A stretch of 64,000 nucleotides of DNA, taken from positions 1 through 64,000 of the forward strand of contig NZ_SORI01000008.1 of assembly GCF_004366815.1 (NCBI RefSeq), read 5' to 3'. Origin of the DNA: Aminivibrio pyruvatiphilus. Its GTDB lineage: Bacteria; Synergistota; Synergistia; Synergistales; Aminobacteriaceae. Below are positions 8,737-18,295 of this stretch, piece by piece (positions within the stretch are counted from its first letter, which is position 1; the number at the start of each line of letters is the position of its first letter). The position numbers were made by a program, and so were the translations under genes. A model generated the notes under the pieces. That model did no database searches, was not told the origin of the DNA, and worked only from the letters and a program-made list of their open reading frames with translations.

Positions 8737-11406
8737 TCAGGAACGTTTCAGGCTTGAGAGGTTTTCTTCAATCCTGGAGAGACGGGCTTCATTTTCCGCG
8801 AGCCTGTCCTTTTCCTTCTCCACGACCTCCGCCGGCGCCCTGCTGACAAAATCTTCGTTGGCCAGTTTTCTCCTCCCGGCCTCGATGTTTTTCCTCATTC
8901 CGGCCATTTCCTGGCTCAGTCGTTCTATTTCCGCAGCGATGTCCAGGATATCCCCCACCACGAGGCTGACCTCTCCGCTCTCCATCTGGGATGAGAGAGA
9001 ACCGGCCGGTTTTTCTTCCTCCGGTGAAAGAAGGGTGATCTTCCGTATTTTTGTGAGGGTTTCCATGATCATTCCATTCTCCCTGAGCACTTCGGCAAGG
9101 AGGGAATTTTCTTCCGTCTGCACAAATGCCTGGTTCGCAAATGCCTGGGGTGCGATTCTGGATTCCGCCCTGAGGTTTCTCAGGATGCGGACCGTTTCCT
9201 GGAAAAGCCCCATTTTTTCAGCGGCTCCCGGATAGTCGGGCCTGTCTTCCCATCGGGGCCAGGCATTCTCTTCGATGAATCCGCCGCCGAAACCGAAGGT
9301 CTCCCAGAGTTCTTCGGTCACGAAGGGAATGAAGGGGTGAAGAAGCAGAAGGACATCCCGGAAAACTCCGAAAATCACGGTCCGGGCGGCCAGTTTTCTT
9401 TCGGGACCTTCGTCTCCCCTGAGGGCCGGCTTGGAAAGCTCGAGATACCAGTCGCACAGGTCCCCCCACACGAAATCGTACAGGAGGCGCGCCGCTTCCC
9501 CCGTCCCGAAGCTGTCAAGCAGCCGGGACACTTCGCCGCAGACAGTCTTCGTCCTGGCGAGTATCCACCGGTCATGTAGGGCCAGGGGAGAATCGGCCGA
9601 AAGCTCCGAAAGAGGCACGCCGTCTTCCAGGTTCATGAGGGCGAACCGGGACGCGTTCCAGATCTTGTTCATGAACAGCCGGTACGTCTCGATCTTGCCG
9701 GTGCTCAGAAGGATGTCCCGCCCCTGCACCGTGAGGGCCGCCAGGGTCATCCGGAGGGCGTCGGCGCCGTATTTGTCGATCATGTCGAGAGGATCGATGA
9801 CGTTGCCGCTCGACTTGCTCATCTTCTGGCCTTTTTCGTCACGGATAAGGGCGTGGATGTACACATCCCTGAAGGGAACCTCGTCCATGAACTCGAGGCC
9901 CATCATGATCATCCGGGCCACCCAGAAGAAGATGATGTCAAACCCCGTGACCATGAGGGACGTGGGGTAATAGAACCCAAGGTCTTCCGTCTCGTCGGGC
10001 CACCCGAGGGTGGAAAAAGGCCAGAGGGCGCTGCTGAACCAGGTATCGAGGACATCCTCGTCCTGGACTATCTTCGTGGAACCGCACTTTTCACAGGCAG
10101 CCGGGTCGTTCTCAGACACCGTGATATGGCCGCAGTCTTCGCAGGTCCACGCGGGAATGCGGTGCCCCCACCAGAGCTGCCTGGAAATGCACCAATCGCG
10201 GATATTCTCCATCCACTGGAAATACACTTTTTCCCACTGCTGCGGGGCCCAGCGTATCCTGCCTTCCTCCACGGCCCTGACCCCGGCCTCGGCCAGGGGC
10301 TTGGCTTTTACGAACCACTGCTCGGAGAGATAGGGCTCCACCACGGTGCGGCACCTGTAGCAGTGCCCCACGGAATGGACCATCTCTTCCGTCTTTTCCA
10401 GAAGTCCCGAGTTCCGGAGGTCTTCTTCGGCCTTCTTTCTCGCCTCTTCGATGGAAAGGCCTTCGTACCCCGGCGCCAGCTCATTCATGAAGCCGTGTTC
10501 GTCGATCACCTGCACCTGCTCGAGGCTGTGGCGCTGACCGACGAGGAAGTCGTTGGGGTCGTGGGCAGGCGTTATCTTGACGCAGCCGGTGCCGAACTCC
10601 GGATCCACCATGATATCTTCAATCACGGGGATTTCCCGCCCGCCGAGGGGCACCCGGACTTTTCTTCCGGCAAGGGCCGCCTTTTCAGACCTCGGGTGAA
10701 CGGCTATAGCCACGTCCCCCCAGATGGTCTCCGGACGGGTGGTGGCGACGATGAGCCAGCCTTCGCCGTCGACGAAGGGATACCGGACATGGTAAAACTT
10801 CCCTCCGTGCTCCTCGTGCTCCACCTCGATGTCGGAGAGGGCGGTATGGCACCGGGAGCACCAGTTGATGATATATTTCCCCTTGTAGATGAGCCCTTTT
10901 TCGTACAGGCGGACAAAGACTGTCCTGACAGCCCGGGAGAGCCCCTCGTCAAGGGTAAACCGTTCCCGGTCCCAGTCGCAGGAGTTGCCGAGCTTCTTCA
11001 TCTGGTTGATGATGCGGCTGCCGAACTCTTCCTTCCACTCCCAGACCCTCCGGACGAATTCGTCCCGTCCGAGGTCGTGCCGGGATTTCCCCTCCCCCGC
11101 TATCCTCCGCTCCACCACGTTCTGGGTGGCGATTCCGGCGTGGTCGGTGCCGGGAAGCCAGAGAACGTTGTACCCCCTCATTCTCTTGTACCTGCAGAGA
11201 ATATCCTGGAAAGTGTGGTTGAAGGCGTGTCCCATGTGAAGGGAACCCGTCACGTTGGGAGGCGGAATGACGATGGAAAAGGCACTGGATTTGTCGCCGC
11301 CGGGGCGGGCCTTGAAAAGTCCTTTTTCCGTCCACGAGGCATACCATTTGTCCTCAATGGGTTTGGGGTCGTACGCTTTGGCCATTTTTTCCAGGATATC
11401 AGACAT
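8737..11406 (-). CDS. valS: Valyl-tRNA synthetase
   Basis: This 889-residue class I synthetase charges tRNA-Val in the cytoplasm. The HIGH-type signature appears as PPPNVTGSLHMGHAFN near residue 50 and KMSKS as GQKMSKSSGNVIDP near residue 530; the editing domain lies between. The last ~60 residues (ERLSQEMAGMRKNIEAGRRK and onward) form the tRNA-binding coiled coil that separates ValS from LeuS and IleS. It follows engB by 26 nt. No T-box leader is present before it, so transcription probably comes from upstream in the tig-clp-lon operon. Confidence 0.97.
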   Translation of the reverse strand: MSDILEKMAKAYDPKPIEDKWYASWTEKGLFKARPGGDKSSAFSIVIPPPNVTGSLHMGHAFNHTFQDILCRYKRMRGYNVLWLPGTDHAGIATQNVVERRIAGEGKSRHDLGRDEFVRRVWEWKEEFGSRIINQMKKLGNSCDWDRERFTLDEGLSRAVRTVFVRLYEKGLIYKGKYIINWCSRCHTALSDIEVEHEEHGGKFYHVRYPFVDGEGWLIVATTRPETIWGDVAIAVHPRSEKAALAGRKVRVPLGGREIPVIEDIMVDPEFGTGCVKITPAHDPNDFLVGQRHSLEQVQVIDEHGFMNELAPGYEGLSIEEARKKAEEDLRNSGLLEKTEEMVHSVGHCYRCRTVVEPYLSEQWFVKAKPLAEAGVRAVEEGRIRWAPQQWEKVYFQWMENIRDWCISRQLWWGHRIPAWTCEDCGHITVSENDPAACEKCGSTKIVQDEDVLDTWFSSALWPFSTLGWPDETEDLGFYYPTSLMVTGFDIIFFWVARMIMMGLEFMDEVPFRDVYIHALIRDEKGQKMSKSSGNVIDPLDMIDKYGADALRMTLAALTVQGRDILLSTGKIETYRLFMNKIWNASRFALMNLEDGVPLSELSADSPLALHDRWILARTKTVCGEVSRLLDSFGTGEAARLLYDFVWGDLCDWYLELSKPALRGDEGPERKLAARTVIFGVFRDVLLLLHPFIPFVTEELWETFGFGGGFIEENAWPRWEDRPDYPGAAEKMGLFQETVRILRNLRAESRIAPQAFANQAFVQTEENSLLAEVLRENGMIMETLTKIRKITLLSPEEEKPAGSLSSQMESGEVSLVVGDILDIAAEIERLSQEMAGMRKNIEAGRRKLANEDFVSRAPAEVVEKEKDRLAENEARLSRIEENLSSLKRS

Positions 11407-11432
11407 GACGAAACTCCCTCCGTTGCGTAAAT

Positions 11433-12062
11433 TTACTCTTCCGGTGATCCCCCGGGAGACGTATGGTCCCCGGAAGCGAGATACTTCTCGAGAAAGAGCC
11501 TCAGGTCCTGAATGCCGTCTCCCTTTTCCGCCGACGTGATGATCGGCACATCCACCGATTTCAGGCCGTTCCGGATATATTTCTGGAGCGTGCCTCTTCT
11601 GGCGCCCTTTGAAATTTTATCCCCTTTGGTGAAAACTACAAGCAGGGGAAGGTCCAGGTGGGAAAGCCAGTCCTGGAGAGCTGTATCGTTGGCGAGCAGA
11701 CCGTGCCTGAAATCGGCGAGATGAAGCACGAGCTCCAGCGACGCCCTGTTCGAAACGTAGCTGTCAATGAGAGCAGACCACTGATTCCGCTCTCCCTTGC
11801 TCCTGGAAGCGTATCCGTATCCGGGAAGGTCCACCAGCCTGAAGGGGCAGGCGGGACTTTCCACGGCGAAAAAGTTGATGCTCCTGGTCTTTCCGGGCGT
11901 TGCGCCCACATGGGCAAGGCGGCTTCCGAGAAGCTTGTTCACGAGGCTTGACTTGCCCACGTTCGACCTTCCCGCCACGGCTATTTCGGGAACGTCCTGA
12001 AGAGGGAACTGGTCCGCCCGAAATGCCGTGGCTTCGAGGCGGACCTTCCAGAGTCCCGTCAT
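11433..12062 (-). CDS. engB: Ribosome biogenesis GTP-binding protein EngB/YsxC
   Basis: This 209-residue GTPase acts in late 50S subunit assembly. The P-loop AVAGRSNVGKSSLVNK is near residues 28-43, the switch and G3 region is DLPGYGYA, and the G4 motif is FTKGDK. The ATG at 12060-12062 overlaps the lon stop as ATGA. The open frame continues upstream through lon in another phase but is a shadow there. Pairing of lon with engB is common in bacteria. Confidence 0.95.
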   Translation of the reverse strand: MTGLWKVRLEATAFRADQFPLQDVPEIAVAGRSNVGKSSLVNKLLGSRLAHVGATPGKTRSINFFAVESPACPFRLVDLPGYGYASRSKGERNQWSALIDSYVSNRASLELVLHLADFRHGLLANDTALQDWLSHLDLPLLVVFTKGDKISKGARRGTLQKYIRNGLKSVDVPIITSAEKGDGIQDLRLFLEKYLASGDHTSPGGSPEE

Positions 12063-14389
12063 TTCAATTTCGCTCTCTCGAGGGCGAAGTCGAACACTTC
12101 CGCCGCCCGTTCCACGTACCTGAAGGAAAGTCCGTCCCTGGACCATTCCGGGATCTCCTCCACGTCGGGCCTGTTGGCAGCCGGAAGGATGATGTTCTTT
12201 ATCCCCTGGCGTTTCGCCGCCAGGATCTTGTCCCGAATCCCGCCCACAGGAAGGACCTTTCCCTGAAGGGAAATTTCCCCCGTCATGGCGATTTCCGGCA
12301 AAACGGGGCTCTTCCGGACGGCGGAGAGCATGGCAAGGGCCATGGTGATGCCTGCCGAAGGCCCGTCCTTGGGTATGGCTCCCTCGGGGACATGAAGGTG
12401 AACGTCGATAGTTTTCCAGTCCACGTCGCCGATGCCGAACCCATCCGCGTTCGCCCGGAGGAAACCGAGGGCCGTCTGGGCAGATTCCTGCATCACCGAG
12501 CCCAGGTTGCCCGTGAGGGTGACGTCCCCCTTTCCTTTCATGGTGACCGCCTCGATGACGAGCACGTCTCCCCCCGTCTCGGTCCATGCAAGGCCCACAG
12601 CCGTGCCGGTCTCCTTTTTCTTCGGCAGCCGGAGATCATACAGCCTGGGCGGACCCAGGTACTCTTTCAGCTCCCTGGGACCCACAGTCACGGCACCTTC
12701 GAAGTCCTCCCCTTTTTCAACCAGTTTCCTTGCGATTTTCCTGCAGATGGTGGAGAGTTCTCTTTCCAGCCCCCTGACTCCCGCTTCCCTGGTGTATTCG
12801 CTTATCAGCTGTTCCAGACCCTTCGGGGTCACTTTCACCTGCTTCGGCGACAGGCCGTGCTCCGTGAGAATGCGGGGGAACAGATGTCTCTTCGCGATCC
12901 TGATCTTCTCCTGCCACACGTATCCCGGTATTTTTATCACTTCCATCCTGTCCAGCAGGGGACGGGGAATGGAATGGGTCACGTTGGCGGTGGTGATGAA
13001 GATCACGTCGCTGAGGTCCACCGGCACCTCCATGAAATGATCGGTGAAGGCACCGTTCTGTTCCGGGTCCAGCACCTCGAGCAGGGCGGCGGAGGGGTCT
13101 CCCCTGAAGTCCTGCCCCATCTTGTCGATCTCGTCCATGAGCAGGACCGGATTTCTTACCCCGGCCTGCCGTATTTTCTGAATGATCCGCCCCGGCATGG
13201 CGCCGACGTAGGTTCTGCGGTGCCCCCGTATCTCGGCCTCGTCCCGCATGCCGCCGAGGGACATGCTGACGAACTTTCGTTCAAGAGCCCGGGCGATGGA
13301 TTTCCCGAGGGAGGTTTTTCCCACCCCCGGAGGGCCGACGAAACAGAGCACCTGCCCTTTCATCCTGCCGGAGGCGAGCTTGCGCACCGCCAGAAATTCG
13401 AGAATCCGCTCCTTGACCTTTTCCAGGCCGTAATGGTCTTCTTCCAGCACTTTTTCAGCCCTGACGATGTCGAGGTTGTCAGGGGAAAACCTGTTCCACG
13501 GAAGAGCCACCAGCCAGTCAATGTAGGTTCTGACCACCGTGGCTTCCGCTGACATGACCGGCATTTTCGAGAGCCGGTCGAGCTCGTGGAGCGCCTTGTT
13601 TCTGGGCAGCTCCGGCATGTCCGCCTCTTCGATCTTCCCCCGGAGCTCCTCGATCTCCGACGGCGTCTCGTTCTGGCCGAGCTCGTCCTGGATAATCTTC
13701 AGCTGCTCCCTGAGGTAGTATTCCTTGTGTCCCCGCTCCACTTCCTGGCGGACCTTGTCCTGGATGTCATGCTCCAGCTGGAGGATGTCGATTTCCTCGA
13801 GAAGGAGCTTCAGGATGAACTTGAGGCTTTTCTCGGGGTCAACCATTTCCAGCAGGCGCTGTTTCCGTTCCACCTTGATGGACAGGTGCGAGCTCACCAG
13901 GTCCGAAATCTGCCTGGGGTCGTCGACATTCATCACCGTGACGAGGACCTCCGCCGGAATTCTCGGATGGAGGGTCACATACTTGTCAAACTGCTCGAGG
14001 ACGCTCCGCTTCAGGGCCTCGAGGTTCGGAGAAACGCTCTCGTCCCATGGAAGGGGCACCACGTCGGCCTCGAGAGCCTCTTTCCCCCTGCTGAAGGATT
14101 CGACCCTGACCCTCTCGACCCCCTCGATGAGCACCTTCGTCGTTCCGTCGGGAATTCGCACCATCTGCAGAATGGTGCAGAGGGTGCCCACGGCGTAGAG
14201 ATCTTCCACCCTGGGGTCGTCGATCTGCATATCCTTCTGGGCGACCACGAGGATGTTTCTGTCCTGGAGCATGGCCATTTCTATGGCTTTCAGGGATCTC
14301 GGGCGTCCCACAAAAAGTGGGGCTATGATCCCCGGAAAGACCACGATGTCCCGTATGGGGAGGACGTAGCAGCGGCGCGGACTCTCCAT
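12059..14389 (-). CDS. lon: ATP-dependent protease Lon
   Basis: This 776-residue AAA+ protease has an N-terminal substrate-binding LON domain (residues ~1-200), a Walker A motif [13 protein letters not shown] near residue 350, a Walker B region [11 protein letters not shown], and a C-terminal protease domain with the serine in [11 protein letters not shown] and the partner lysine near [14 protein letters not shown]. It begins 3 nt after the clpX stop and overlaps engB at its end. Order tig-clpP-clpX-lon is a widespread proteostasis operon. Confidence 0.97.
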   Translation of the reverse strand: MESPRRCYVLPIRDIVVFPGIIAPLFVGRPRSLKAIEMAMLQDRNILVVAQKDMQIDDPRVEDLYAVGTLCTILQMVRIPDGTTKVLIEGVERVRVESFSRGKEALEADVVPLPWDESVSPNLEALKRSVLEQFDKYVTLHPRIPAEVLVTVMNVDDPRQISDLVSSHLSIKVERKQRLLEMVDPEKSLKFILKLLLEEIDILQLEHDIQDKVRQEVERGHKEYYLREQLKIIQDELGQNETPSEIEELRGKIEEADMPELPRNKALHELDRLSKMPVMSAEATVVRTYIDWLVALPWNRFSPDNLDIVRAEKVLEEDHYGLEKVKERILEFLAVRKLASGRMKGQVLCFVGPPGVGKTSLGKSIARALERKFVSMSLGGMRDEAEIRGHRRTYVGAMPGRIIQKIRQAGVRNPVLLMDEIDKMGQDFRGDPSAALLEVLDPEQNGAFTDHFMEVPVDLSDVIFITTANVTHSIPRPLLDRMEVIKIPGYVWQEKIRIAKRHLFPRILTEHGLSPKQVKVTPKGLEQLISEYTREAGVRGLERELSTICRKIARKLVEKGEDFEGAVTVGPRELKEYLGPPRLYDLRLPKKKETGTAVGLAWTETGGDVLVIEAVTMKGKGDVTLTGNLGSVMQESAQTALGFLRANADGFGIGDVDWKTIDVHLHVPEGAIPKDGPSAGITMALAMLSAVRKSPVLPEIAMTGEISLQGKVLPVGGIRDKILAAKRQGIKNIILPAANRPDVEEIPEWSRDGLSFRYVERAAEVFDFALERAKLK

Positions 14390-14392
14390 TGG

Positions 14393-15679
14393 TCAGGCGA
14401 CCTCCTTGGAGCTCTTTCCCTCAAGAACGGGGTCCTGCAGCCCTTCCACGGCATCTTTCGTGATGATGACTTTCCGGACTTCCCTGCTCCTGGAGGGAAT
14501 ATCGTACATCAGCTCCATCATGATGTTCTCGAGAATAGAGCGAAGTCCCCTGGCCCCCGTATTTTTTTCGTTCGCCTTCATGGCTATGCTCCGGACCGCC
14601 TCGTCGGTGAACTCCAGTGAGACCCCCTCCATGGAGAAGGTCTTCTGGTACTGCCGGATAAGGGCATTCTTCGGCTCTGAAAGAATCCGGACCAGCGCGT
14701 CGGCGTCCAGCTCTTCAAGGGGAACGAGCACCGGAAGACGGCCGACGAGCTCGGGAATGAACCCGTAGGTCATGAGATCCTCCGGCTGTATCTGCTTCAT
14801 GATCTCGTATCTCCGGGCGTCATGCTTTCCCATGATGTCGCCGCCGAAACCGATGAGTTTTTTGTTCACCCTGCGCCCGATGATCTCCTCCACGCCGTCG
14901 AAGGCTCCCCCGCAGATAAAGAGGATGTTGGACGTGTCGATCTGTATGAAATCCTGGTACGGGTGCTTCCGTCCTCCCTTGGGCGGAACGTTGGACACGG
15001 TTCCCTCGAGAATCTTCAGCAGCGCCTGCTGGACACCTTCCCCGGAAACATCCCGGGTGATGGATGCAGACTCGGATTTTCTCGACAGCTTGTCGATCTC
15101 GTCAATATAGATGATTCCCCGCTGGGCTGCCTTCACATCGTAGTCTGCAGCCTGGAGGAGCTTCACGAGGATGTTTTCCACGTCCTCGCCCACATATCCC
15201 GCCTCGGTGAGGGTGGTGGCGTCGGCGATGGCAAAGGGAACGTTGAGTTTTTTCGCCAGCGTCTGGGCGATAAGGGTTTTGCCGCACCCCGTGGGCCCGA
15301 GAAGAAGCACGTTGCTTTTCTGGAGCTCCACGTCGGCATCCTTTCCAAGATTGTTGCTGATGCGCTTGAAATGGTTGTAGACCGCCACGGAGACGCTCTT
15401 TTTTGCCCACTCCTGGCCGATGACATACTGATCGAGGAAGGCCTTTATCTCCCGCGGCTTCGGGGCTTCGGACATGGGGATGAAGTGATCCGCCCCTCCG
15501 CCCGCCTCTTCCGCTTCCTCATTGAGAATGAGATTGCAGAGGTGGACGCATTCATCGCAAATATAGACCCCGGGTCCGGCTATAAGCTTCTGGACTTCGT
15601 CCTGCCCCTTCCCGCAGAAAGAGCACCTGGAATTTCCGCCCTTTCCTCTTCCGCTTCCTTTATCATCAAATTTGAACAC
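14393..15679 (-). CDS. clpX: ATP-dependent Clp protease ATP-binding subunit ClpX
   Basis: This ~428-residue AAA+ unfoldase feeds substrates to ClpP. The N-terminal zinc-binding domain has CSFCGK followed by CDECVHLC. The Walker A motif is [12 protein letters not shown] and the Walker B region [14 protein letters not shown] at 15677-15679 is the best start because GGAGG lies 9 nt upstream and the zinc domain follows at the usual distance; the 14 residues further upstream are probably not translated. It lies 104 nt after clpP, with a hairpin in between. Confidence 0.96.
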   Translation of the reverse strand: MFKFDDKGSGRGKGGNSRCSFCGKGQDEVQKLIAGPGVYICDECVHLCNLILNEEAEEAGGGADHFIPMSEAPKPREIKAFLDQYVIGQEWAKKSVSVAVYNHFKRISNNLGKDADVELQKSNVLLLGPTGCGKTLIAQTLAKKLNVPFAIADATTLTEAGYVGEDVENILVKLLQAADYDVKAAQRGIIYIDEIDKLSRKSESASITRDVSGEGVQQALLKILEGTVSNVPPKGGRKHPYQDFIQIDTSNILFICGGAFDGVEEIIGRRVNKKLIGFGGDIMGKHDARRYEIMKQIQPEDLMTYGFIPELVGRLPVLVPLEELDADALVRILSEPKNALIRQYQKTFSMEGVSLEFTDEAVRSIAMKANEKNTGARGLRSILENIMMELMYDIPSRSREVRKVIITKDAVEGLQDPVLEGKSSKEVA

Positions 15680-15719
15680 GAAACTCTCCCTCCCTGGAGC
15701 CTTCCGAAGATACAGCAAC

Positions 15720-15744
15720 AAGGGAGCACCTCGCGGGCTCCCTT
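15720..15744 (-). other. Hairpin between clpP and clpX
   Basis: AAGGGAGC (15720-15727) pairs perfectly with GCTCCCTT (15737-15744) across a 9-nt loop in the 104-nt clpP-clpX gap. No T-run follows, so it is not an intrinsic terminator. It may be an mRNA processing or stability element that sets the clpP:clpX ratio. Confidence 0.45.
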
Positions 15745-15783
15745 GAAGTCTTATCGGAAAGGCTTCGTTGCGAGGAGCAATGG

Positions 15784-16362
15784 CTACCTCGAATGGATGA
15801 CTTTATCTATGATCCCGTATTTCTGGGCCTCATCGGGAGACATGAAGAAGTCTCTCTCCGTGTCGGCCGCGATTTTTTTCTTTGTCTGCCCTGTATGCTG
15901 GACAAGTATATCATTCAGGCGGTCGCGCAGCTTCAGTATTTCCCGTGCGTGGATCTCCACTTCCGTAGCCTGTCCCTGGGCGCCTCCAAGGGGCTGGTGG
16001 ATCATGACCCTCGCATTGGGGAGAGCGAGACGCTTCCCGGGGGCGCCTCCTGCAAGGAGCACGGCGCCCATGCTGGAAGCCTGGCCGATGCAGATCGTGG
16101 ATACGGGGCACTTGATGTACTGCATGGTATCGTAAATCGCCAGTCCCGCGGTGACGTATCCCCCGGGGCTGTTGATGTAGAGGTGGATGTCCTTCTCCGG
16201 ATCTTCGCTTTCGAGAAACAGGAGCTGGGCAACCACGATGTTGCCCGTGTGTTCGTCTATTCCTTCACCGAGAAAGATAATTCTGTCCTTGAGGAGCCGG
16301 CTGTAAATGTCATAGGTTCGTTCTCCACGGCCGGTCTGCTCGACCACGTACGGAATCAGCAT
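15784..16362 (-). CDS. clpP: ATP-dependent Clp protease proteolytic subunit ClpP
   Basis: This 192-residue serine peptidase forms the ClpXP barrel. The catalytic serine is in [14 protein letters not shown] (near residue 97), the histidine in [11 protein letters not shown] (near 122) and the aspartate near residue 170. The ATG at 16360-16362 follows GGAAGGAGGG. It lies 22 nt downstream of tig and is co-transcribed with it. Length is normal for a single ClpP. Confidence 0.97.
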   Translation of the reverse strand: MLIPYVVEQTGRGERTYDIYSRLLKDRIIFLGEGIDEHTGNIVVAQLLFLESEDPEKDIHLYINSPGGYVTAGLAIYDTMQYIKCPVSTICIGQASSMGAVLLAGGAPGKRLALPNARVMIHQPLGGAQGQATEVEIHAREILKLRDRLNDILVQHTGQTKKKIAADTERDFFMSPDEAQKYGIIDKVIHSR

Positions 16363-16384
16363 GCTGGGTGCCCTCCTTCCGGAA

Positions 16385-17731
16385 TCAGCCGTTCTGCTGC
16401 TCTTCAGTCACCGGAGCTGCCGCATCGGAAACCCGGACCGCCTCCATGATGGCTTTCACGGTCTTTCTGTATTTGATCCTGTTCGCCACTTCCATGAGAC
16501 GTTTCTCGTCCTTGAAGAGGCTGTTGACCAGACGGTCGGCGTCTATTTTATAGGTTGAGGCCAGGGTGGCCATCTCAGCCTCGAAATCTTCCTTTTCCAC
16601 AGAAACCTTCAGGTCTTCGGCAATCCTGTCGAGAACGAGGGATCGGCGGACGATGGTCTCCGCCTGCTTTCTGATGCCTTCCTCGTACTGCTCTTTCGTG
16701 GTGCCGGTCTCCTGAAGGTATTCGTCCATGGAGATATTCCGGCTGCGCTGGATTTTCTCCTCGTCTTCCTTCTTCATCGCTTCGACCTGCCTGGTGATCA
16801 GGGTTTCGGGAACGTCGAGGTCAGCTTTTCCGGAAATCAGCTCCACCGCGTCGTATTCTGCCCTGGACTGGTTTTCAGCCTGCATTCTCTCGTGAATCCT
16901 CTTTTTGACTTCTTCGCGGAACTCCTCTTCCGAAGCGCATTCCTGATGGAGAATCTTTTGGAATAACTCCGGGGTGAGCTCGGGGAGCACCCTCTCCTTC
17001 ACTTCCGTGACGGTCATGTCATAGCGGAGGGTTTTGCCCACGAGATTTTTCTCGGGATAGTCCTCCTCGACCATCACTTCCGCTTCTGCCTGCCCGCCCG
17101 GCTCCTTGCCGAGAAGGGCATCCCTGATCTCGGTCCTCACGGAGGACTGGGAGAGATCGAGGGTGGTCGTGTCCGGTCCGTGCCGTTCCTCTTCCCCGTT
17201 TTCTCCGGAGAGGATGGTGAAGTATTCAATGGCGACCGTGTCGGTCCCGGAAATGGGACGTCCCTCCACCGGGACCAGGGTGGAGTTCTGTTTCAGAATC
17301 TCCTGGACGGTCCCTTCCAGCGTCTCGTCGGAAACATCGGCAACCGCTCTTTCCACCGAAATATCCTCAAGCTGGGGAAGGGTTATCTCCGGGGACACCT
17401 CGAAGGTAAGCACCACCTCCACGGGGCTGCCCTCCTCCATCTTCTCGATCTTTACGGACGGCTCGTCGATAAGGTCCAGTTCATACTCTTTCACGATTTC
17501 CTCTATAGCGTCGGGGAGCATTGTCTCCAGCGCCTCGGCGAATATGGCCTGCTTACCGAACCGCATCTCAAGAATTTTTCTGGGGGCATGCCCTTTCCTG
17601 AATCCAGGAATGTTCACCTTGGACGCAAGCTCTTTGACTGCCTTGTCTACGTTCCTGGCAAATTCCCCCGGTTCAAACTCCACCTTGATGGAGAGAACAT
17701 TTTTTTCCTGGGAAAGCATCTCGGATCTCAT
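16385..17731 (-). CDS. tig: Trigger factor (ribosome-associated chaperone)
   Basis: This 448-residue protein has the ribosome-binding signature [10 protein letters not shown] near residue 45, a central PPIase (FKBP-like) domain around residues 150-240 and a helical C-terminal chaperone region. It binds L23 at the ribosome exit tunnel. The ATG follows AAAGGGG at 10 nt. It is the first gene of the tig-clpP-clpX-lon-engB-valS-folC-pgeF operon and has a near-consensus promoter about 110 bp upstream. Confidence 0.95.
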   Translation of the reverse strand: MRSEMLSQEKNVLSIKVEFEPGEFARNVDKAVKELASKVNIPGFRKGHAPRKILEMRFGKQAIFAEALETMLPDAIEEIVKEYELDLIDEPSVKIEKMEEGSPVEVVLTFEVSPEITLPQLEDISVERAVADVSDETLEGTVQEILKQNSTLVPVEGRPISGTDTVAIEYFTILSGENGEEERHGPDTTTLDLSQSSVRTEIRDALLGKEPGGQAEAEVMVEEDYPEKNLVGKTLRYDMTVTEVKERVLPELTPELFQKILHQECASEEEFREEVKKRIHERMQAENQSRAEYDAVELISGKADLDVPETLITRQVEAMKKEDEEKIQRSRNISMDEYLQETGTTKEQYEEGIRKQAETIVRRSLVLDRIAEDLKVSVEKEDFEAEMATLASTYKIDADRLVNSLFKDEKRLMEVANRIKYRKTVKAIMEAVRVSDAAAPVTEEQQNG

Positions 17732-17839
17732 ACTGTCGCAACCCCTTTCAGTACTGATTCGTACTGTTGTGATATCAGCTCGAACTGCATTTATGGTCCA
17801 TCTCTTTCCGAAGAAAGAGAAAAAAAATATGCGGAAGGT

Positions 17840-17868
17840 ATTTTACACGGAAAAGGGACCGAATGCAA
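17840..17868 (-). promoter_or_regulatory. Sigma70-type promoter of the tig-clpP-clpX-lon operon
   Basis: On the minus strand TTGCAT (17863-17868) and TAAAAT (17840-17845) are separated by exactly 17 bp. It lies between the csp terminator and tig, giving a leader of roughly 100 nt. No other promoter of comparable quality was seen before tig. Confidence 0.7.
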
Positions 17869-17912
17869 AAAAAAGGAGATTTTCCGGCAAAAAAACGTCA
17901 ATGAACAAAAAA

Positions 17913-17945
17913 ACAAGAAAAAGGCAGCGGAATTAACCGCTGCCT
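17913..17945 (-). terminator. Intrinsic terminator of the cold-shock gene
   Basis: A 9-bp perfect stem, AGGCAGCGG with CCGCTGCCT (17922-17930 and 17937-17945), has a 6-nt loop and is followed on the minus strand by TTTTCTTGTTTTTTTG. It lies just after the csp stop codon. Confidence 0.9.
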
Positions 17946-17971
17946 CAAGGGTCTGCTCTTTTTGGAAAGGG

Positions 17972-18175
17972 CTAGAGCTTTACAACGTCAGCAGCCTGAT
18001 CTCCCTTGGATCCCTGGGTGATCTGAAAAGACACCCGCTGACCTTCGTCAAGAGTCTTGAATCCGTCACCCTGAATGGCGCTGAAGTGGACGAAAACGTC
18101 CCTTCCATCGTCGCTGGTGAGAAATCCGTAGCCCTTTGTCGCGTTGAACCACTTAACTGTTCCCTGGGTTGTCAA
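17972..18175 (-). CDS. Cold-shock domain protein (CspA family)
   Basis: This 67-residue single OB-fold RNA chaperone has RNP1 as [10 protein letters not shown] and RNP2 as DVFVHFSAI. The start is a TTG at 18173-18175: AGGAGG is 7 nt upstream and the protein then begins (M)[10 protein letters not shown] as in homologues. It is monocistronic, with its own consensus promoter and terminator, so it is probably expressed strongly and independently. Which Csp paralogue it is cannot be said. Confidence 0.95.
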   Translation of the reverse strand: MTTQGTVKWFNATKGYGFLTSDDGRDVFVHFSAIQGDGFKTLDEGQRVSFQITQGSKGDQAADVVKL

Positions 18176-18230
18176 ATTTGTTCCTCCTAGATGTGTTCAC
18201 TTTTTGCTGACGGCGCCTGTCAACCCGATG

Positions 18231-18259
18231 ATAATAAATGGAATTCCTCCTTCTGTCAA
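18231..18259 (-). promoter_or_regulatory. Consensus sigma70 promoter of the cold-shock gene
   Basis: On the minus strand TTGACA (18254-18259) and TATTAT (18231-18236) are 17 bp apart. The predicted leader of about 50 nt contains a near-palindrome, TGACAGGCGCCGTCA (18207-18221), that could fold or act as an operator. Confidence 0.8.
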
Positions 18260-18260
18260 G

Positions 18261-18284
18261 TCGGATTTTTCCACCCAAATCCGA
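18261..18284 (-). other. Hairpin between the molybdenum-hydroxylase operon and csp
   Basis: TCGGATTT and AAATCCGA form an 8-bp stem with an 8-nt loop immediately after the last gene of the molybdenum-hydroxylase cluster and before the csp promoter. There is no T-run on the minus strand after it, so it is at best a weak terminator. Confidence 0.35.
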
Positions 18285-18295
18285 AGAAAGGATAA

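Noticed and set aside
9853-11430. 525-codon plus-strand open frame opposite valS
   Set aside because: It is antisense to clear ValS coding sequence; GC-rich codon bias opens the opposite frame. No ribosome-binding site or family match.
11900-13552. 550-codon plus-strand open frame opposite lon
   Set aside because: It is a shadow of the lon gene; composition is His/Pro/Arg-rich and matches no family.
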